Origin: Phlebotomus papatasi
Lineage: Eukaryota > Arthropoda > Insecta > Diptera > Psychodidae
NCBI RefSeq assembly: GCF_024763615.1
Contig: NC_077225.1
Location: 4,216,001 to 4,280,000 of the forward strand
Direction: 5' to 3'
DNA length: 64,000 nt
Part shown: piece by piece, positions 10,222 through 22,363 of the stretch
Numbering within the stretch: the first letter of the stretch is position 1
Layout of the letters: each line of letters begins with the position of its first letter
Notes under the pieces: generated by a model
Seen by the model: the letters and a program-made list of their open reading frames with translations, nothing else
What the model was told of the DNA's origin: nothing
Database searches by the model: none
Made by a program: the position numbers and the translations under genes

Positions 10222-12071
10222 ATACACGCTAATACCAACATTTTCTAATTCTGAAATTTGATCGTTTTGAGCTTCGTTTATGCACCTAAAAATTTTCTGA
10301 TATAAAATAGCAATAATAATAAACTACATCACGTAGAAAAAGATATGTAAAATCACGCTTAACTCAATCATAAAACAGTTGAGATTCCGTTTAAAAATCC
10401 ACACAGATTAATCGTAAAACGCGCTTAAAAATACGCACAGCTCAATCATAAAACGCTTTAGATTGCGCGTAAGAATAGACACAGCTTAATAGTAAAACGT
10501 TTAAGATTGTGTTTAATAATACGTACAGCCCAATCATAAAACAGTTGAGATTACGCTTAAAATCACGCACAGCTCAGCCATAAAACGGTTAAGATTGCGC
10601 CTAAAATCGCGCACAGCTTAATCGTAAAACGCTCAAGATTGCGCTTAAAAATTCGCGCAGCTCAATAATAAAACGGTTGTGATTGCGCTTAAAATCACGC
10701 ACAAGTCAATAATAAAACGGTAAAGATTGCGCCTAAAATCACGCACAGCTTAATCGTAAAACGTTTAAGATTGCGTTTAAAAATACGCAAAGCTCAATCA
10801 TAAAACGATTAAGATTGCACCTAAAATCACGCACAGCCTAATCGTAAAAAGCTTTAGATTGCGGTCAAAAATACGCACAAGTCAATGATAAGAAGGTTGA
10901 ACGCAATCTTAACAGTTTTATGATAAAGCTGTGCCTGTTTTTAAGCGCAACCTTAATCGTTTTATGATTAAGCTGTGCGTATATTTAAGCACAATCTTAA
11001 CTGTTTTACGATTAAGCTGTGAGCGATTTTAGGGGCAATTCTAACCGTTTTATGATTCAGCTGTGCGTGATTTTAAGCGCTACCCCAACCGTTTTATGAT
11101 TAAACTGTGCGTATTTGTAAGAGCAATCTTAACCGTTTTATCATTTAGCTGTGCATGATTTTAAGCGCTATCAGAACCGTTTTATCGTTGAGCTGTGCGT
11201 ATTTTTAAGCGCAATCTTAAGCGTTTTACGATTAAGCTATGCACGAGTTTAGGCGCAATCTTAACCGTTTTATCATTGAGTTGTGCGTATTTTTAAACGC
11301 AATCTTAAGCGTTACACGATTGAGCTGTTCGCGATATTAGGCTCAATCTTAACCGTTTTACGATTAAGCTGTGCGTGATTTTATGCGCAATCACAAACGT
11401 TTTGTAATTGAGCTGTGTGTATTTTTAGGCGCAATCTTAAGCGTTTTATCATTCAATTGTGCGTATTTTTAAGCACAATCTTAAGCGTTTTACGGTTAAG
11501 CCGCACGATTTTAGGCGCAATCTTAACCGTTTTGTCATTGAACTGTGCGTGATTTTAAACGTAATCTCAACCGTTTTATGATTGGGTTGTGCGTATTATA
11601 AAGCGCAATCTAAAGCGTTTTACGAACAAGCTGTGCGCGATTTTAGGCGCAATCTTAACCGTTTTATTATTGAGCTGTGCGTGATTTTAAGCGTATAATC
11701 TCAACCGTTTTATGATTGACTTGTGCGTATTTTTAAGCACAATCTTAAACGTTTTACAATTAAATTGTGCGTGTTTTTAAGCGCAATCTTAACCGTTTCG
11801 CGATTGTGCTATGTGTTTCAAGCGCGATCTGAACCATTCTGTGATTAGGTTGTGTGTGTTTTAAAGGGAGATATTTATTATAGCGTTTCATGCTTGCGCT
11901 GTATATGTTTTATACACAATCTTAACTGATTTAAGCTGGAGGAGTGTGAATCCTCACATATTTTTTCTACTTGATAGACTTTATTCCAATTGTTATATTG
12001 GAAAATTTCTAGGTGAATGAGCGATGTTCGAAACCATAAAATTTCATAATTAAAAATGTTGGTATTAGCGA
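10222..12071. mobile_element. Foldback element 1: inverted arms made of ~44-bp tandem units
   Basis: From about 10340 to 10905 a unit of about 44 bp (core AAAACGNTTAAGATTGCG with a CACAGCTNAATC junction) repeats about 13 times. At about 10905 orientation flips and the reverse complement repeats about 22 times to 11900. Outside the arrays, CGCTAATACCAACATTTT at 10227-10244 reappears inverted at 12053-12070, with the match fading over about 50 bp. ATACTTTT occurs just outside both ends (10214-10221 and 12072-12079), a possible 8-bp duplication. Long inverted arms built of short tandem repeats define foldback (FB) elements. No transposase ORF is present, so this is non-autonomous. Transcribed or single-stranded, it would form a very long hairpin. 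Confidence 0.78.
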
Positions 12072-12600
12072 ATACTTTTGTTTTGAAATGATAAATCCGT
12101 ATACCTTCATCTGAAGTTATAGAAACATGGTAATAAACTCATAAAATATTTAAGGTATATTTGAGCTAATTTTAAGCACTGAAATTGAAGGAGTAAAAAT
12201 ACAGTATAAATTGGCTGGAAAAACACTTTTATTTTAAAGTAATAAATTTCTAAAATTTTTTGGAAGTGAGAAAATCTTTTGTTTGACTTACAGAGCTGGT
12301 TCGGTGTGTACATGAAGCTTAAAATTGTTAAATTGCAATATAGAAAAAGAGTTAATATAACAGAGCACTTTTGTTTTAAAATGACGCACGCCTTGAACAA
12401 TTTTATGACGCTCATGATCTTTAGCATCAAAACATATTGTTTTAGAGAAGAAATTTAACATGATCAGTTCTTGAACTGATGAACAATTCAATGAAATTAT
12501 TTAAATGCGAAGAAAGATATGTCGCACAATACGACACGACGTTTGCAACATATCTTAGAAGTCTTTGCGATACTTCGCGACGCCGTGCGAACACTGGGAC
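12072..12600. other. Non-coding AT-rich DNA
   Basis: No ORF with recognisable features and no repeat structure was found. The short open frames here lack motifs and codon structure. Confidence 0.5.
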
Positions 12601-12823
12601 CAGAGGGCTAATTTTTGAAACTCTCACTTGCACCCGCGAGCTCTTTAGTGGCCGAGAGAAATTGACTCGCACACCCCGCAGATTCAAATCCTTCTGTAAC
12701 GACTTCTTTATAACATAAACTACTCTTTGCACGTACACAATAATCTGCGGGGTGTGCGAGTCAATTTCTCTCGGCCACCAAAGAGCTTGCGGGTGCGAGT
12801 GAGAATTTCAAAAATTGGCCCTC
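12601..12823. repeat. Short inverted-repeat (hairpin) element, ~83-bp arms
   Basis: The left arm 12601-12684 is repeated almost perfectly in inverted orientation at 12742-12823, with about 57 bp between. Matching blocks include GGCCGAGAGAAATTGACTCG and CGCACACCCCGCAGATT. The few differences lie near GCGAGCTCTTTAGTGG versus GCAAGCTCTTTGGTGG. The arms are GC-rich compared with their surroundings. It could be a MITE-like foldback or the inverted duplication of a captured fragment. It would fold into a strong hairpin RNA. Confidence 0.75.
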
Positions 12824-13422
12824 AGTCTTTGATTTTTGCTTCCTAAAATAAGGGGAATGGAGGTAAAGTATCAATTTCTTAGGATACGTGAGGCTTAAGA
12901 CTAGGTATTAAGATATAATCCCAAATGTCAGATTAATTAAAGGCATATGAGAAAAATACGAAGTGTTTGAAGGCGAAGTGTGTGCGAAACCTGCAAGACT
13001 TCCCCTCTGCTATTTAGGATGGTGAAAAGTTGAAAAAAAGTCGATTGTGGAAACTTCTCTCTCTCTCTCTCTTGGAGTTCGAGCAGTTAAAATAAAAACA
13101 TTGTATTCATTTTTTTGTTTTACTCCTAAGATTATAAATACGTATGGAAAATAAATTTGTCTAAAAACTGTAATTCCATTTTTTAATCTTCCTATTTTAT
13201 GAAAACGAGTCTAAATCGAAATAAAAGGTAAATATTACGATTCATTTTTAATTTATTTCTTTTGAATTGAACGTTTGTTTTTCAATTTATTTTTGTAAAT
13301 ATATACAAAATTAAAAACTGATTAAAATACTTTTTAAAGAAATTAAAGTTTTGATATTTAATACTCGGCAGTAGAGTTTCAGATAAAAAGACACTGAATT
13401 GAACCTAGATTCTTCTTTATTA
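12824..13422. other. Non-coding AT-rich DNA
   Basis: Contains a short CT microsatellite near 13060-13075. No gene or ordered repeat was seen. Confidence 0.5.
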
Positions 13423-13431
13423 TTACAAATA
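13423..13431. repeat. Left 9-bp target duplication of foldback element 2
   Basis: TTACAAATA, identical to 14320-14328. Confidence 0.85.
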
Positions 13432-14319
13432 GCCTGCGACTTTTTGGTCAGTAAAAAATAAAATTTGTTGAGTAAAAACTTAAATTTGGTCAGTAAAAAA
13501 TTAAATTTGGTCAGTAAAAAATCAAATGTGGTCAGTTAAAAATAAAATTTGGTCAGTAAAAAATAAAATTTGGTCAGTAAAAAAACAAATTCAGTCAGAG
13601 AAAAGTCAAATTTGGTCGGTAAAAGTCAAATTTGGTCAGTAAAAAATCAAATTTGGTTAGTGAAAAATCAAAATTGATCAGTAAGAAATGAAATTTGATC
13701 AGTAAAATATAAAAAATGGTCAGTAAAAAATAAAGTAAGAAATCAAATTTTCTGTGCTTCGGGAAGTTATCTGTATCGTCTGTTGAGGCAAAGGGAAATT
13801 TTTCGTGCTTTGGGAAGTAATTTGTACCGCCTGTTGAGGCAAAGGGAAATTTTCGTGCTTTGGAAAGTTATCAGTAGCACCTGTTTAATTTTTGTCCAAA
13901 ATTTAGGAAATACAAAATATAAAATACGAAATGTACTAAAATACGAAGTTTCCGCAATACGAAATGTGTAATACTTTTTATCCGGATATGCAAAGTTCTA
14001 ACTTTTATTGATTTCCTTTTAGTTTTTTATTGACTAAATTATTATTCACTGATCATATTTAATTTTCCACTGATTAAATTTCACATTTTACTGATTATAA
14101 AAAATTTACTGAGCAAATTTGACTTTTTACTAACCAAATTAGTTTTTTCCGAATTTTTAAAAGTTTTTTACTGACCATATTTAATTTTTTACTGATTTTT
14201 TAAAGTTTTTTACTGACCATATTTTATTTTTTTACTGACCGAATTTGATTTTTTACTGACCAATATTTTAATTTTTTACTGACCAATTTGAATTTTTTAC
14301 TGACCAAAAAGATTTTGCC
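13432..14319. mobile_element. Foldback element 2: arms of ~21-bp TTTGGTCAGTAAAAAATAAAA units, 9-bp target duplication
   Basis: The left arm (13440-13745) repeats a unit of about 21 bp with core TTTGGTCAGTAAAAAA about 14 times. The right arm (14020-14312) carries the reverse complement (TTTTTTACTGACCAAATT). The middle holds about three direct copies of a 60-bp unit containing CTGTTGAGGCAAAGGGAAATT. The 888-bp element is bracketed by TTACAAATA at 13423-13431 and again at 14320-14328. The termini (GCCTGCGAC and, inverted, GGCAAAATC) then TTTTTGGTCAGT match imperfectly. A 9-bp duplication plus array arms agrees with FB elements, which have been linked to the Mutator/Phantom superfamily. No transposase is encoded. 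Confidence 0.85.
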
Positions 14320-14328
14320 TTACAAATA
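14320..14328. repeat. Right 9-bp target duplication of foldback element 2
   Basis: TTACAAATA, identical to 13423-13431. Confidence 0.85.
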
Positions 14329-15629
14329 CTACATTTCGGAACTGTTGGCTATGTCCTCAGGTCTCTGAGTAAGGAAACGACAAGCTCCAATACAGAAGTT
14401 ATATTTATAATAAAGTAGGAAAAGAATCTAGGTCTAAATCCGAGTCTTTTTCACCTAAAAATTCGCCATTCAATTTGAACAGGCATTCTGAACTTCAATA
14501 AAAGGGTTTTAGTTTTAAACATTAAACTTTGCATTTGAATGTGAACAGCAAAATTAGTAATTTAACAATAAAATTTGTTCCCACAGCAATTCTATTCAGA
14601 ACAAAATCCAACCTAATTCAGTTTAAAAGAGCGTGATATTTTTTACAAAAATTTATTGCTTGAAGCTTCTTACATCCTTCTCTTGATCCTGATCAAAATG
14701 TCTTGAAATAATTCCTCGATCTCAAGTGATTGCAGGAAAATCTGTATCAGCAACCAGCAACTTCTTGTCATATAGTTTACATCCAAGCTATTAAATCTGT
14801 CGTATCTCGCCCCAAACAATTAAAAATCCAGAAAACGTGATATCAGCATCTTTGTGTTCGCCCAGGATAAATTCCTCGAAGAGATAGTTCATGTTGATAT
14901 CATCTGATTATAGTTGTCCAAAAACCAATGGTGGAGAAATGCCTGACCAGACACTAGGAGATTCTGGCAATCCTGAGTTTCAAAATGTAATAGATTAAAA
15001 TGCATGTCAAGAATATTATGAAAATTCTGTAGTCTAATATTTACCGGCAGATTTGTTGATCTCAGGCAAATTTCACCACTTATTCAGCCATCAGCCAGCA
15101 CAGCATCCTGACCGTCATTTCGGAAAATCCAGCCTGATGAAATTCGCAATACACATAACAGACCACACTTAGATGTCCACAGGCCAGACTAGTTCGATGA
15201 TTTAATAAAGATTTCCCAAGTTTTCTGCAGCTAATTCTCAATATATAGCTCCAATCTACTCATCCGAGTAAAGTGGCCCGTGTTAATTCCTGGCAACTTC
15301 CATTTAGCTGGAGATTTCTCGAAGTCATCCTGCCTCCTGCCTCTAGCCCAGTTACAGCACTTTTCTCGAATTCGCAATTATTAGTTGTGACAGAGATTCT
15401 CTGTAGGCATCTGGGACACACGAAACTCACTTCCGCACCAATATTTCTTCACTTTGACTTCCATAAAAACGATTTTTCTCGCAATTAAAATAAAAACAAC
15501 AAAATATCGAAGTGAGGTTATGTCCACTGCGCGCAATTTCTCTCGATTTTTTTCAGTGTACTTCACGAGCGCCGCCAGTGTCACTCGAGAATTGGCCCAA
15601 GCTGTTTTCAAAAAAAGGCCGTTGCCTAA
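14329..15629. other. Non-coding or unassigned DNA downstream of the helicase fragment
   Basis: No recognisable coding motif was found. The part at 15381-15629 is an open continuation of the helicase frame on the minus strand but no longer resembles a helicase. It could be a terminal exon with retained intron or unrelated sequence. Confidence 0.4.
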
Positions 15630-16539
15630 CCGTATTTGCGTTAGAGGGTTAAAGACATGAAGTCCTAACTCATTATTTGTGCGACCCTCACCAACATCAT
15701 TCAGATGTGTTGCAAAGGCTTTCTGACCAATTGCAGCTCGTTCATTGCGATGCAGTTTCAGCGAACGAAACAGTGGCCAGCAAGCATTCTCCAAAACACA
15801 CTTTTCCAAAATGTGACTCCTATCACCATACTGAACGACAAGCAGAATCTGGCGAAAATCACCACCCATCACCATTACCTGTAAATACAAATTGAGGAAA
15901 ATATAAATTAATTAAATTTTCCTTAAAAAGAAAATGAGAATTGTATTATATTACCTTTCATCCGAATGGGACTGATTGACTGATGCAGAAATTGATTGAC
16001 TGCTGTCAATGCTCGTGATTCTGCCATGGAACACTCATCCCATAGAATGATGTCCGCTTTCTCCAGTTTCTGACCATCTGCAGAATTCATTCGTACATTG
16101 CAAGTTGCTGTCTCAGTAAGATTGAGTGGCAACTTGAATGTTGAGTGGACTGTCCTTCCTGTAGGCAACAGCGATGCAGAAATTCCCGTCCAAGCAGTCA
16201 CTATACACTTGAAACCCTCAACTACACAATAGTAGTAGAGAGTTTCGTACAGGAATGTTTTTCCAGTTCCACCAGGGCCATCGACGAAAAAGCATCTTGC
16301 TTCCTTGGTGTTGACCTCATCTCGACGTTCCCGCAGTGAAGTGACAATAGAGTCGAATGCTGAACGTTGAGCCGAATTCAACATACTGCACCTCTCTCTC
16401 AGAAGACGTAGACATCTCTCTATGGCTTGATGGCAGACATCTTCGTGATGGTCCGAATACAAATACTGATAATTCATCGGTATTTCTGGTATACCGGAAT
16501 AGGACTGGATTTCTGCATCGCCAATTGGATCCACTGCCA
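15630..16539 (-). pseudogene. PIF1-like (Helitron-type) DNA helicase, central part
   Basis: Reading leftward from 16539, the translation has a PIF1-type Walker A motif (DGPGGTGKTFLYETL, about 16295-16250), a motif-Ia-like TAWTGISASLL, the Walker B motif WDECSMAES near 16040 and, after a gap at about 15891-15943, GGDFRQ of the next helicase motif. The 84-bp gap begins GTAATATAAT and ends TTTGTATTTACAG, so it looks like an intron, but simple joining leaves the frames one base apart. The upstream part lies on the far side of a gypsy insertion, at 23011-23102. PIF1-like helicases unwind DNA 5' to 3'. In arthropods such genes are often Helitron-derived. No Rep nuclease domain or Helitron end was seen. 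Confidence 0.75.
16536..16539. repeat. Left 4-bp target duplication (GCCA) of the gypsy element
   Basis: GCCA here and at 23011-23014 flanks the two LTRs. Removing the element and one copy restores an uninterrupted helicase reading frame across the junction, which independently confirms the boundaries. Confidence 0.85.
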
Positions 16540-16687
16540 ATTGGCTTAGGATAGGAAATTCATTAAACTCAACTGTTCCGTTCCAATGCTGTTTATTGAC
16601 TACTCTAGATTAATTGTACATGCTAATATAATATTCGGTAATCGCTTTCTTTCTCACACATACACATATACTTATTCTTCCACTACA
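16540..16687 (-). repeat. 3' LTR of the gypsy element
   Basis: 148 bp, matching 22863-23010. In element orientation the LTR starts TGTAGTGGAAG and ends CCTAAGCCAAT. The adjacent AGAAGGGAGA (complement of 16688-16697) is the polypurine tract that primes plus-strand synthesis. Confidence 0.92.
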
Positions 16688-16915
16688 TCTCCCTTCTGTT
16701 TAAAAGAAAATTATTCATGTTTCTATTAATAATTTTCGAGCTATGGTAACGGTTTTCAAATTTGTCAATTTTTTCTTTTTTTTTTTTATACGCTTTGCGA
16801 ACTAGTCTTGCTTATCTACAATGTAATTGAATTTAAATCAAGAATATAACGAAATTTTAAAACTTACTAACATATTGTGTAGGATCCATACACTTCTTCC
16901 CTTTTTTTTTTTTTT

Positions 16916-19900
16916 TTACTTCTTAATTCTATCCATATGTACTGTTTGCAGTTTGTTTTTTATCTTGAGTGTACAATTTGGCTTATCAATTCTAACTACT
17001 TCATAAGGTCCAGTAAAGATAGATTGTAACTTATTTCTATTTTCTACTTTTAAAAAAACTTTATCTCCTTCTTTTACACCAATTTCTTTACATTTCTTAT
17101 CATATGTTTGCTTTTGTTTCTTTTTAAATTCTAATAAATGTCTTTTTGCATCTTCATGAGCTATTTTGAGTTTTTGTTTTAATTGATTGACATAGTTAGA
17201 ATAGTCATAAATTGGATCATAATTTTCCGAATTTGTGATCAAGCTTGGAAGATTGCATTTTCTGCCGTAAACTAGTTCAAACGGGCTATACCCTGTAGTT
17301 AGGTGTACTCTAGTGTTATAACAGAAAATATAGAATCTAACCCAATTGTCCCAATCTAATCCATTAGGAGACACATAAGTTCTAAGGTAAACTCCTAGTT
17401 GTTTATGTGAGTTTTCTAGTGCTCCTACTGTCTGATGATGGTAGGCAGTAGAATTAAGTTTCTCTATTTGAAATATTTTACAGAGGTTGGTAAAAAGTTC
17501 ATTCATGAATTCTTTCCCCTGGTCAGTCACGATAGTTCTGGGTATTCCATATCTCATTATATAATCTTCTGCAAAAGTTTTCGCTACCGTAACTGAAGAT
17601 TTATCTGGGATAGAATATGCCTCTGAAAACTTCGTTAAATCGTCCTGTAGAGTTAATATGTATGCATTGCCATCATTTGATTCTGTCAATGGACCTACGA
17701 TGTCGAGAAAAATACGATCAAAACTATGACCCGACGTTGTTGTTATTGTTAAAGGTACTTTTCTTTGACATGAATTTTTGTTTTTCTTGCAAATTATACA
17801 TTCTTTTACTATTTTCTCAATGTCATTTTTAAGTGTTGGCCAAAAATATTTTGATTTCAAAGTTTTAAACATTTTATGTTTTCCAGGATGGCCTCCTGTT
17901 GGCGAATAATGAGACTCATTCAAAATTATTTGTTTTTCTTTCATATCCTCGATTCGAATCGCGTTTGGAATTATATAAATTTTTATACCGGTTTCGTTTA
18001 ATATTCTGTTCCATAAGTTCATAAAATCTTGTCGATCCTGTTTGTAGGGCCCCAATTTTTGTAATTCATGTTTCATCATTATATAGTCACTAAGTGAATT
18101 ATATTTCCTTTTCATTGCTAATAGAATTTGTCGCATATTTATAATAGGTGCTTGGTCCATATTACGGTGACAATCTATAGCTTTATTAAGTAAACTTAGT
18201 TTACAAACTTTCGTTATCTCTAACCAGAGAATTTGTTTTACAGGATCATAATAAATGTTTTCACCCGGGGAATATAATCTTTGATTACAGGTTATTTCTT
18301 CAATTCCATTATATAATTTTATTTCGGCCGTTGTCATATATGAAGGGTTTTTCAGAATTTCAATTACAGGTTGATCATTCCCTAATTCTGTTCTTATATC
18401 CTCATTTTTCTCTACACTACTGTTTTGTATTTGTCTAGTCTGGTGTCTCGTTAGTACGTTTACTGTCATGTCCTTTAGATATTGAGAATCAATGGATATA
18501 CGTGAAAGCGCATCAGCGACTGCGTTTTTCTTTCCTGGAACATATTCAATTGTAAAATTGTACTCTTCTAGTATTAAACGAAATTTTGAAAGTCTTGAAG
18601 AATTTCCTGGAAAACTAAATAAATAAACGAGAGGTCGATGGTCTGTTCGTATTATGAATTTCCGTCCTATTAAATAAGGTTTAAAAATTTTTACGGACCA
18701 TACTATCGATAAGAGCTCTTTCTCAATCACTGAATAATTGAGTTCCGACTTATTCAGAGGTCTGCTGGCGTAAGAAGTAGGTCTTTCATCGGAATTCATA
18801 AGCACTGAACCGATTGCGTATCCCGACACATCTGTTTGTAAAATGAACGTATCATTGAATTTTGGATATTGTAGTATAGGAGCCTGAATCAATTTCTTTT
18901 TAAGAGTTTCAAAAGCCTTTTGGCATTCGGCGGACCAAATGAATTCTACATTTTTCCTAAGCAATTTATTTAAAGGAAGGGCTATTTCAGCAAAATTGTT
19001 TATAAATCGCCGATAATAATTAACGAATGCAACAAATCTGAGAACTTCATGTGCATTAGACGGTCTCGGATATTCTTCCACTACTTTAGTTTTTGCTGGA
19101 TCCGGCTTTATACCTTCTGAAGTGATTAAGTGTCCGAGATATAAAACTTCTTTTTGAAAAAATCTACATTTATTTGGATGTAATTTTAAATTTAAATTTC
19201 GAAAACGTGTGAACACAAGTTCTAAATTTTTCGCATGTGATTCTAGGTCTTTCCCAAAAACGATAATATCGTCTAAATAAACGAAACATATGTTATTCGT
19301 CAAGCCTGATAAAGCAGTAGCCATCGCTCTTGAAAATACTGCTGGGATGTTTTTAAGCCCATGGGGAGCCTTGTCATTTGGAAATGACCTGAGTCCGTAG
19401 AAAATGCTGTATATTCACGGTCTTCCTTCGCTAAGGATAATTGGTAATATCCTTGACTCAAATCAAGGCATGTAAAGTACTTTGCGTTACCTAAACTATC
19501 TAGAATATCGCTGATATTCGGTAGTGGGTACCTGTCATCTTCTAAATGTTTATTTAAATTTCTATAATCAACTACCATACGAAATTCCTTTTGTCCTTGT
19601 ATTGTGGTCTTTTTAGGTACTAGTAAGAGAGGTGAGTTCCAAGATGACATACTTTTCTCTACTTTGTCTTCATTTATCATTTGTTCGACTTGTTTTGTGA
19701 TTTCTTGCCTATATGCAAATGGAATACGATATTGTTTTACATACTGTGGGGGTGTATTTGGTTTTAGAAAAATTTTTTGTTCCCCTAACTTTGATACTGA
19801 TAATATGTCATTAGGTAATTTAAATATATCATTAAATTTTGTACAAAGTTTCTCAACTTGGAATTTCTCTATAGGCATCAAATTTTCAAAATTTATTAAC

Positions 19901-20469
19901 TGAAGTAGTTCATTACTCCTTTTTACTTCGTCTAAACTATTTGGATGTTGTGCCAAATATGTGATATTGTAAAAAGTATCATAATCTGCAAAATTTTCTT
20001 CTAAATTATTCTCTGTAAATGGTACTTGAAATTTTTGATTGCAGCATCTCAAAATTAAAGTTTGTGTATTATATAAGATATCTGCATTAAATTTGTGCAA
20101 AAAATCAGACCCTATGATTCCATCCGACTTTAAGTTACTTTTGTCTGGTAAAATGTGAAATAAATGTTCGAAAGAATGTTGGTTAAGTGAATTTCGCAAT
20201 TTTAACTTTGTTATTCCCAAAGTATTTAAATTTCCTAAAATACCATTTATTTTTATTGATTTGAAACTAATAATTTTTGAAAATGATGTTAATCTTGATT
20301 CTTTAATTGTCGAAATAGTTGCACCGGTATCGATCAGAAAAATATATTTATTGCCAAAATGATCATAAAAATTAACAAAATTTGATAGTGAAGAGTTTGA
20401 TTCAGCAACATGATTTACTGTCTCGCACCCCACGTAGGGTGCGCAGTGGCGTTTCCCTGATGCATGCAC
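16916..20469 (-). pseudogene. pol (protease, reverse transcriptase, RNase H, integrase) of the gypsy element
   Basis: The first frame (20469-19300) contains the retropepsin motif LIDTGATIS near residue 45 and the RT fingers and palm (VDYRNLNKH, FTCLDLSQGYYQL, RLPMGLK). A one-base loss in an A-run near 19358 shifts it. The second frame (19324-16916) continues with YLDDIIVFG, the RNase H region (LQTDVSGYAIGS), the H2C2 zinc finger of integrase (CIICKKNK), the catalytic Asp residues in LDIVGPL and TDQGKEF and the Glu in ENSHKQLG. Apart from the single deletion the polyprotein is complete. It overlaps gag by about 55 bases in another frame, so expression by ribosomal frameshifting is likely for the intact ancestor. 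Confidence 0.9.
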
Positions 20470-21791
20470 GCATCATGAGATCCACTGTCATGCATATATT
20501 GGCAAGTATATTGTTGAACAGATGATGTCGAGGGATTCGGAGGGTTAATTTCACAACAATGAACACTGTGTGATCTTTGAGTATTGAAATTATTCGATCT
20601 GTTTCCATTAGAAAAATTTCCACGTCCTCCATTTCCGTTATAATTTGAATGAGATCTGTTCTGATTATCATAATTTCCGCGATTATTGTTCGAATATTGT
20701 CTTGAATTACCCCTTTGCGAGAAATTTCTCCGTCCATTATGTCCACCTCTTTGATTTGAATTTTGATGACTTTCACGGTTCTGGTTATTATTTGAATTAT
20801 TCGAATTGTTTCGCACATTACACCTAAACTTGGAATTTCCTCTTGAATTATTATGTCCTCTTCTCATAAAATTTATTTCAGCAACGGATCTATTCACGTT
20901 GGATGCTGTAGCGACTTTTAGTGCATCTTCTAGGCTTTTTGGTTGTGCCGCATCAACTGCTACTTTGATTTCTACATGAATACCGCGTTTAAATGCTTGT
21001 AAAGCCTGAGATTTTGTAGTCTCTCGAATTACACGTTGCGTTTCAGAATTTGAAATATTTTGACGTTTAATTTCAAGAGAAGCTAACTTTGCAGCCTATA
21101 AATCAAGATTTTCAGCGAATTGAGCTAAGGTTGATTTACCTTGTCTAGCAGTAGATAATTTCAAATGAAGACTATCAATTGTTTCCTTTACTCCACATCT
21201 TGATAATAATTCTGATTTTAATGTTTGAAAATCAACAATGGAACTCAAATCTCCGAGCCTAGTTTTCGCTTTGCCTTGGATTCGATTTAAACAAATAAAT
21301 TTAATTAATGTTACTTTATCTGCGTTTCCTAAAATGTCATGATAAGATTGGATTGTACCGAGGAAATCTCGTAGTGATATTTCGTCCTTATCGTCAGTCA
21401 AAGTGGGAAGCTTTAAGCCTGTTTCAAAAGTAAACGTTGCCATTATTGAATTGTTTGTAGTTTCTTCAGTTATATTAACGTTACGTTCTGTTTCTATTTC
21501 ATCAGAGTCACTTAGTTCAATTTCTATTTGTTCTCTTGTGGGTAAAATTTTAATTTTTTCTAATATCTCTTTTGCAGCATTAAAAGTTCCATCAAAATCT
21601 GATTTTACTAATTTTAAACCTGCTTTTTCAACTTCTGAACAATCCTCAAGAGCTCTTTCATAATATTCATAAAATTGATTTTTTATCTCATTTAATTCTT
21701 TCTGTTTATTCTCATAATTTGTCTTTGTAATAGCTCTACTCCCATTTTTTACTAAATTTCTATGAAACTTTTTAATTGCTTGAAGTGGCAT
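20415..21791 (-). pseudogene. gag of the gypsy element, one in-frame TAG
   Basis: One frame from ATG 21791 to 20415 (about 458 codons) is broken only by a TAG at 21096-21098, which would be a Gln codon if C had not become T. The N-terminal part has a charged, helical matrix-like region. The central part (FETGLKLPTLTDDKDEISL, then a capsid-like helical region) resembles arthropod gypsy Gag. The C-terminal 150 residues are extremely Asn/Arg/Gly/Ser-rich. A short Cys/His cluster (CCEIN, then CQYMHDSGSHDAC) replaces the standard CCHC knuckle. Gag assembles the virus-like particle and binds the element RNA. Confidence 0.82.
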
Positions 21792-22363
21792 TCCTTAATC
21801 CCTATAGCATTTATAAATCCTGTAGCATTTCATGCGTATTTAATGTTCCTACTCACAATTACGATAGAAAAATAACTGCATAATCAGGTGATCTTCTATG
21901 CGAAGTGCATTGCTCCGACTTTGATGATATCGATGGTGGCAATCTGATGTCTGCTTGGTGTGACTTGGTGAAAAACAAAAATCTCCGGTTGCAATGACGC
22001 ACAACTGCATAAACTCGATGACTTTAAGAAGGTTTACTCATCAGCAAAAGTTTTCCCAAGGTGTCTGCGCATGTTGTCCACTCAGCGTTTCCTGTGTCGC
22101 TTTTCTCTCTACTCTTGCCAATGAACTCTGAAGCCTGTGAAAAATTTGTCTTTAGAATTTTGTCGAAGAAAATAAGATGTAAACCGTATTGATTTGATGA
22201 TCAAAAGATAAATTTCTTCGTTGTTCAGCAGCATCGATGCTTGTTGATCAGGGTTGATGATTCTGGATGAAGTCATGGTACTGCAACGACTCCAATCTAG
22301 TGAAATCTGGCGTCACGGGATTCATTTAACTCGAGCTTCGTAGATTTCTGCATCTTCCTAACT

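Noticed and set aside
10340..11900. CRISPR array
   Set aside because: Units are contiguous tandem repeats with no unique spacers, orientation inverts in the middle, and the context is eukaryotic.
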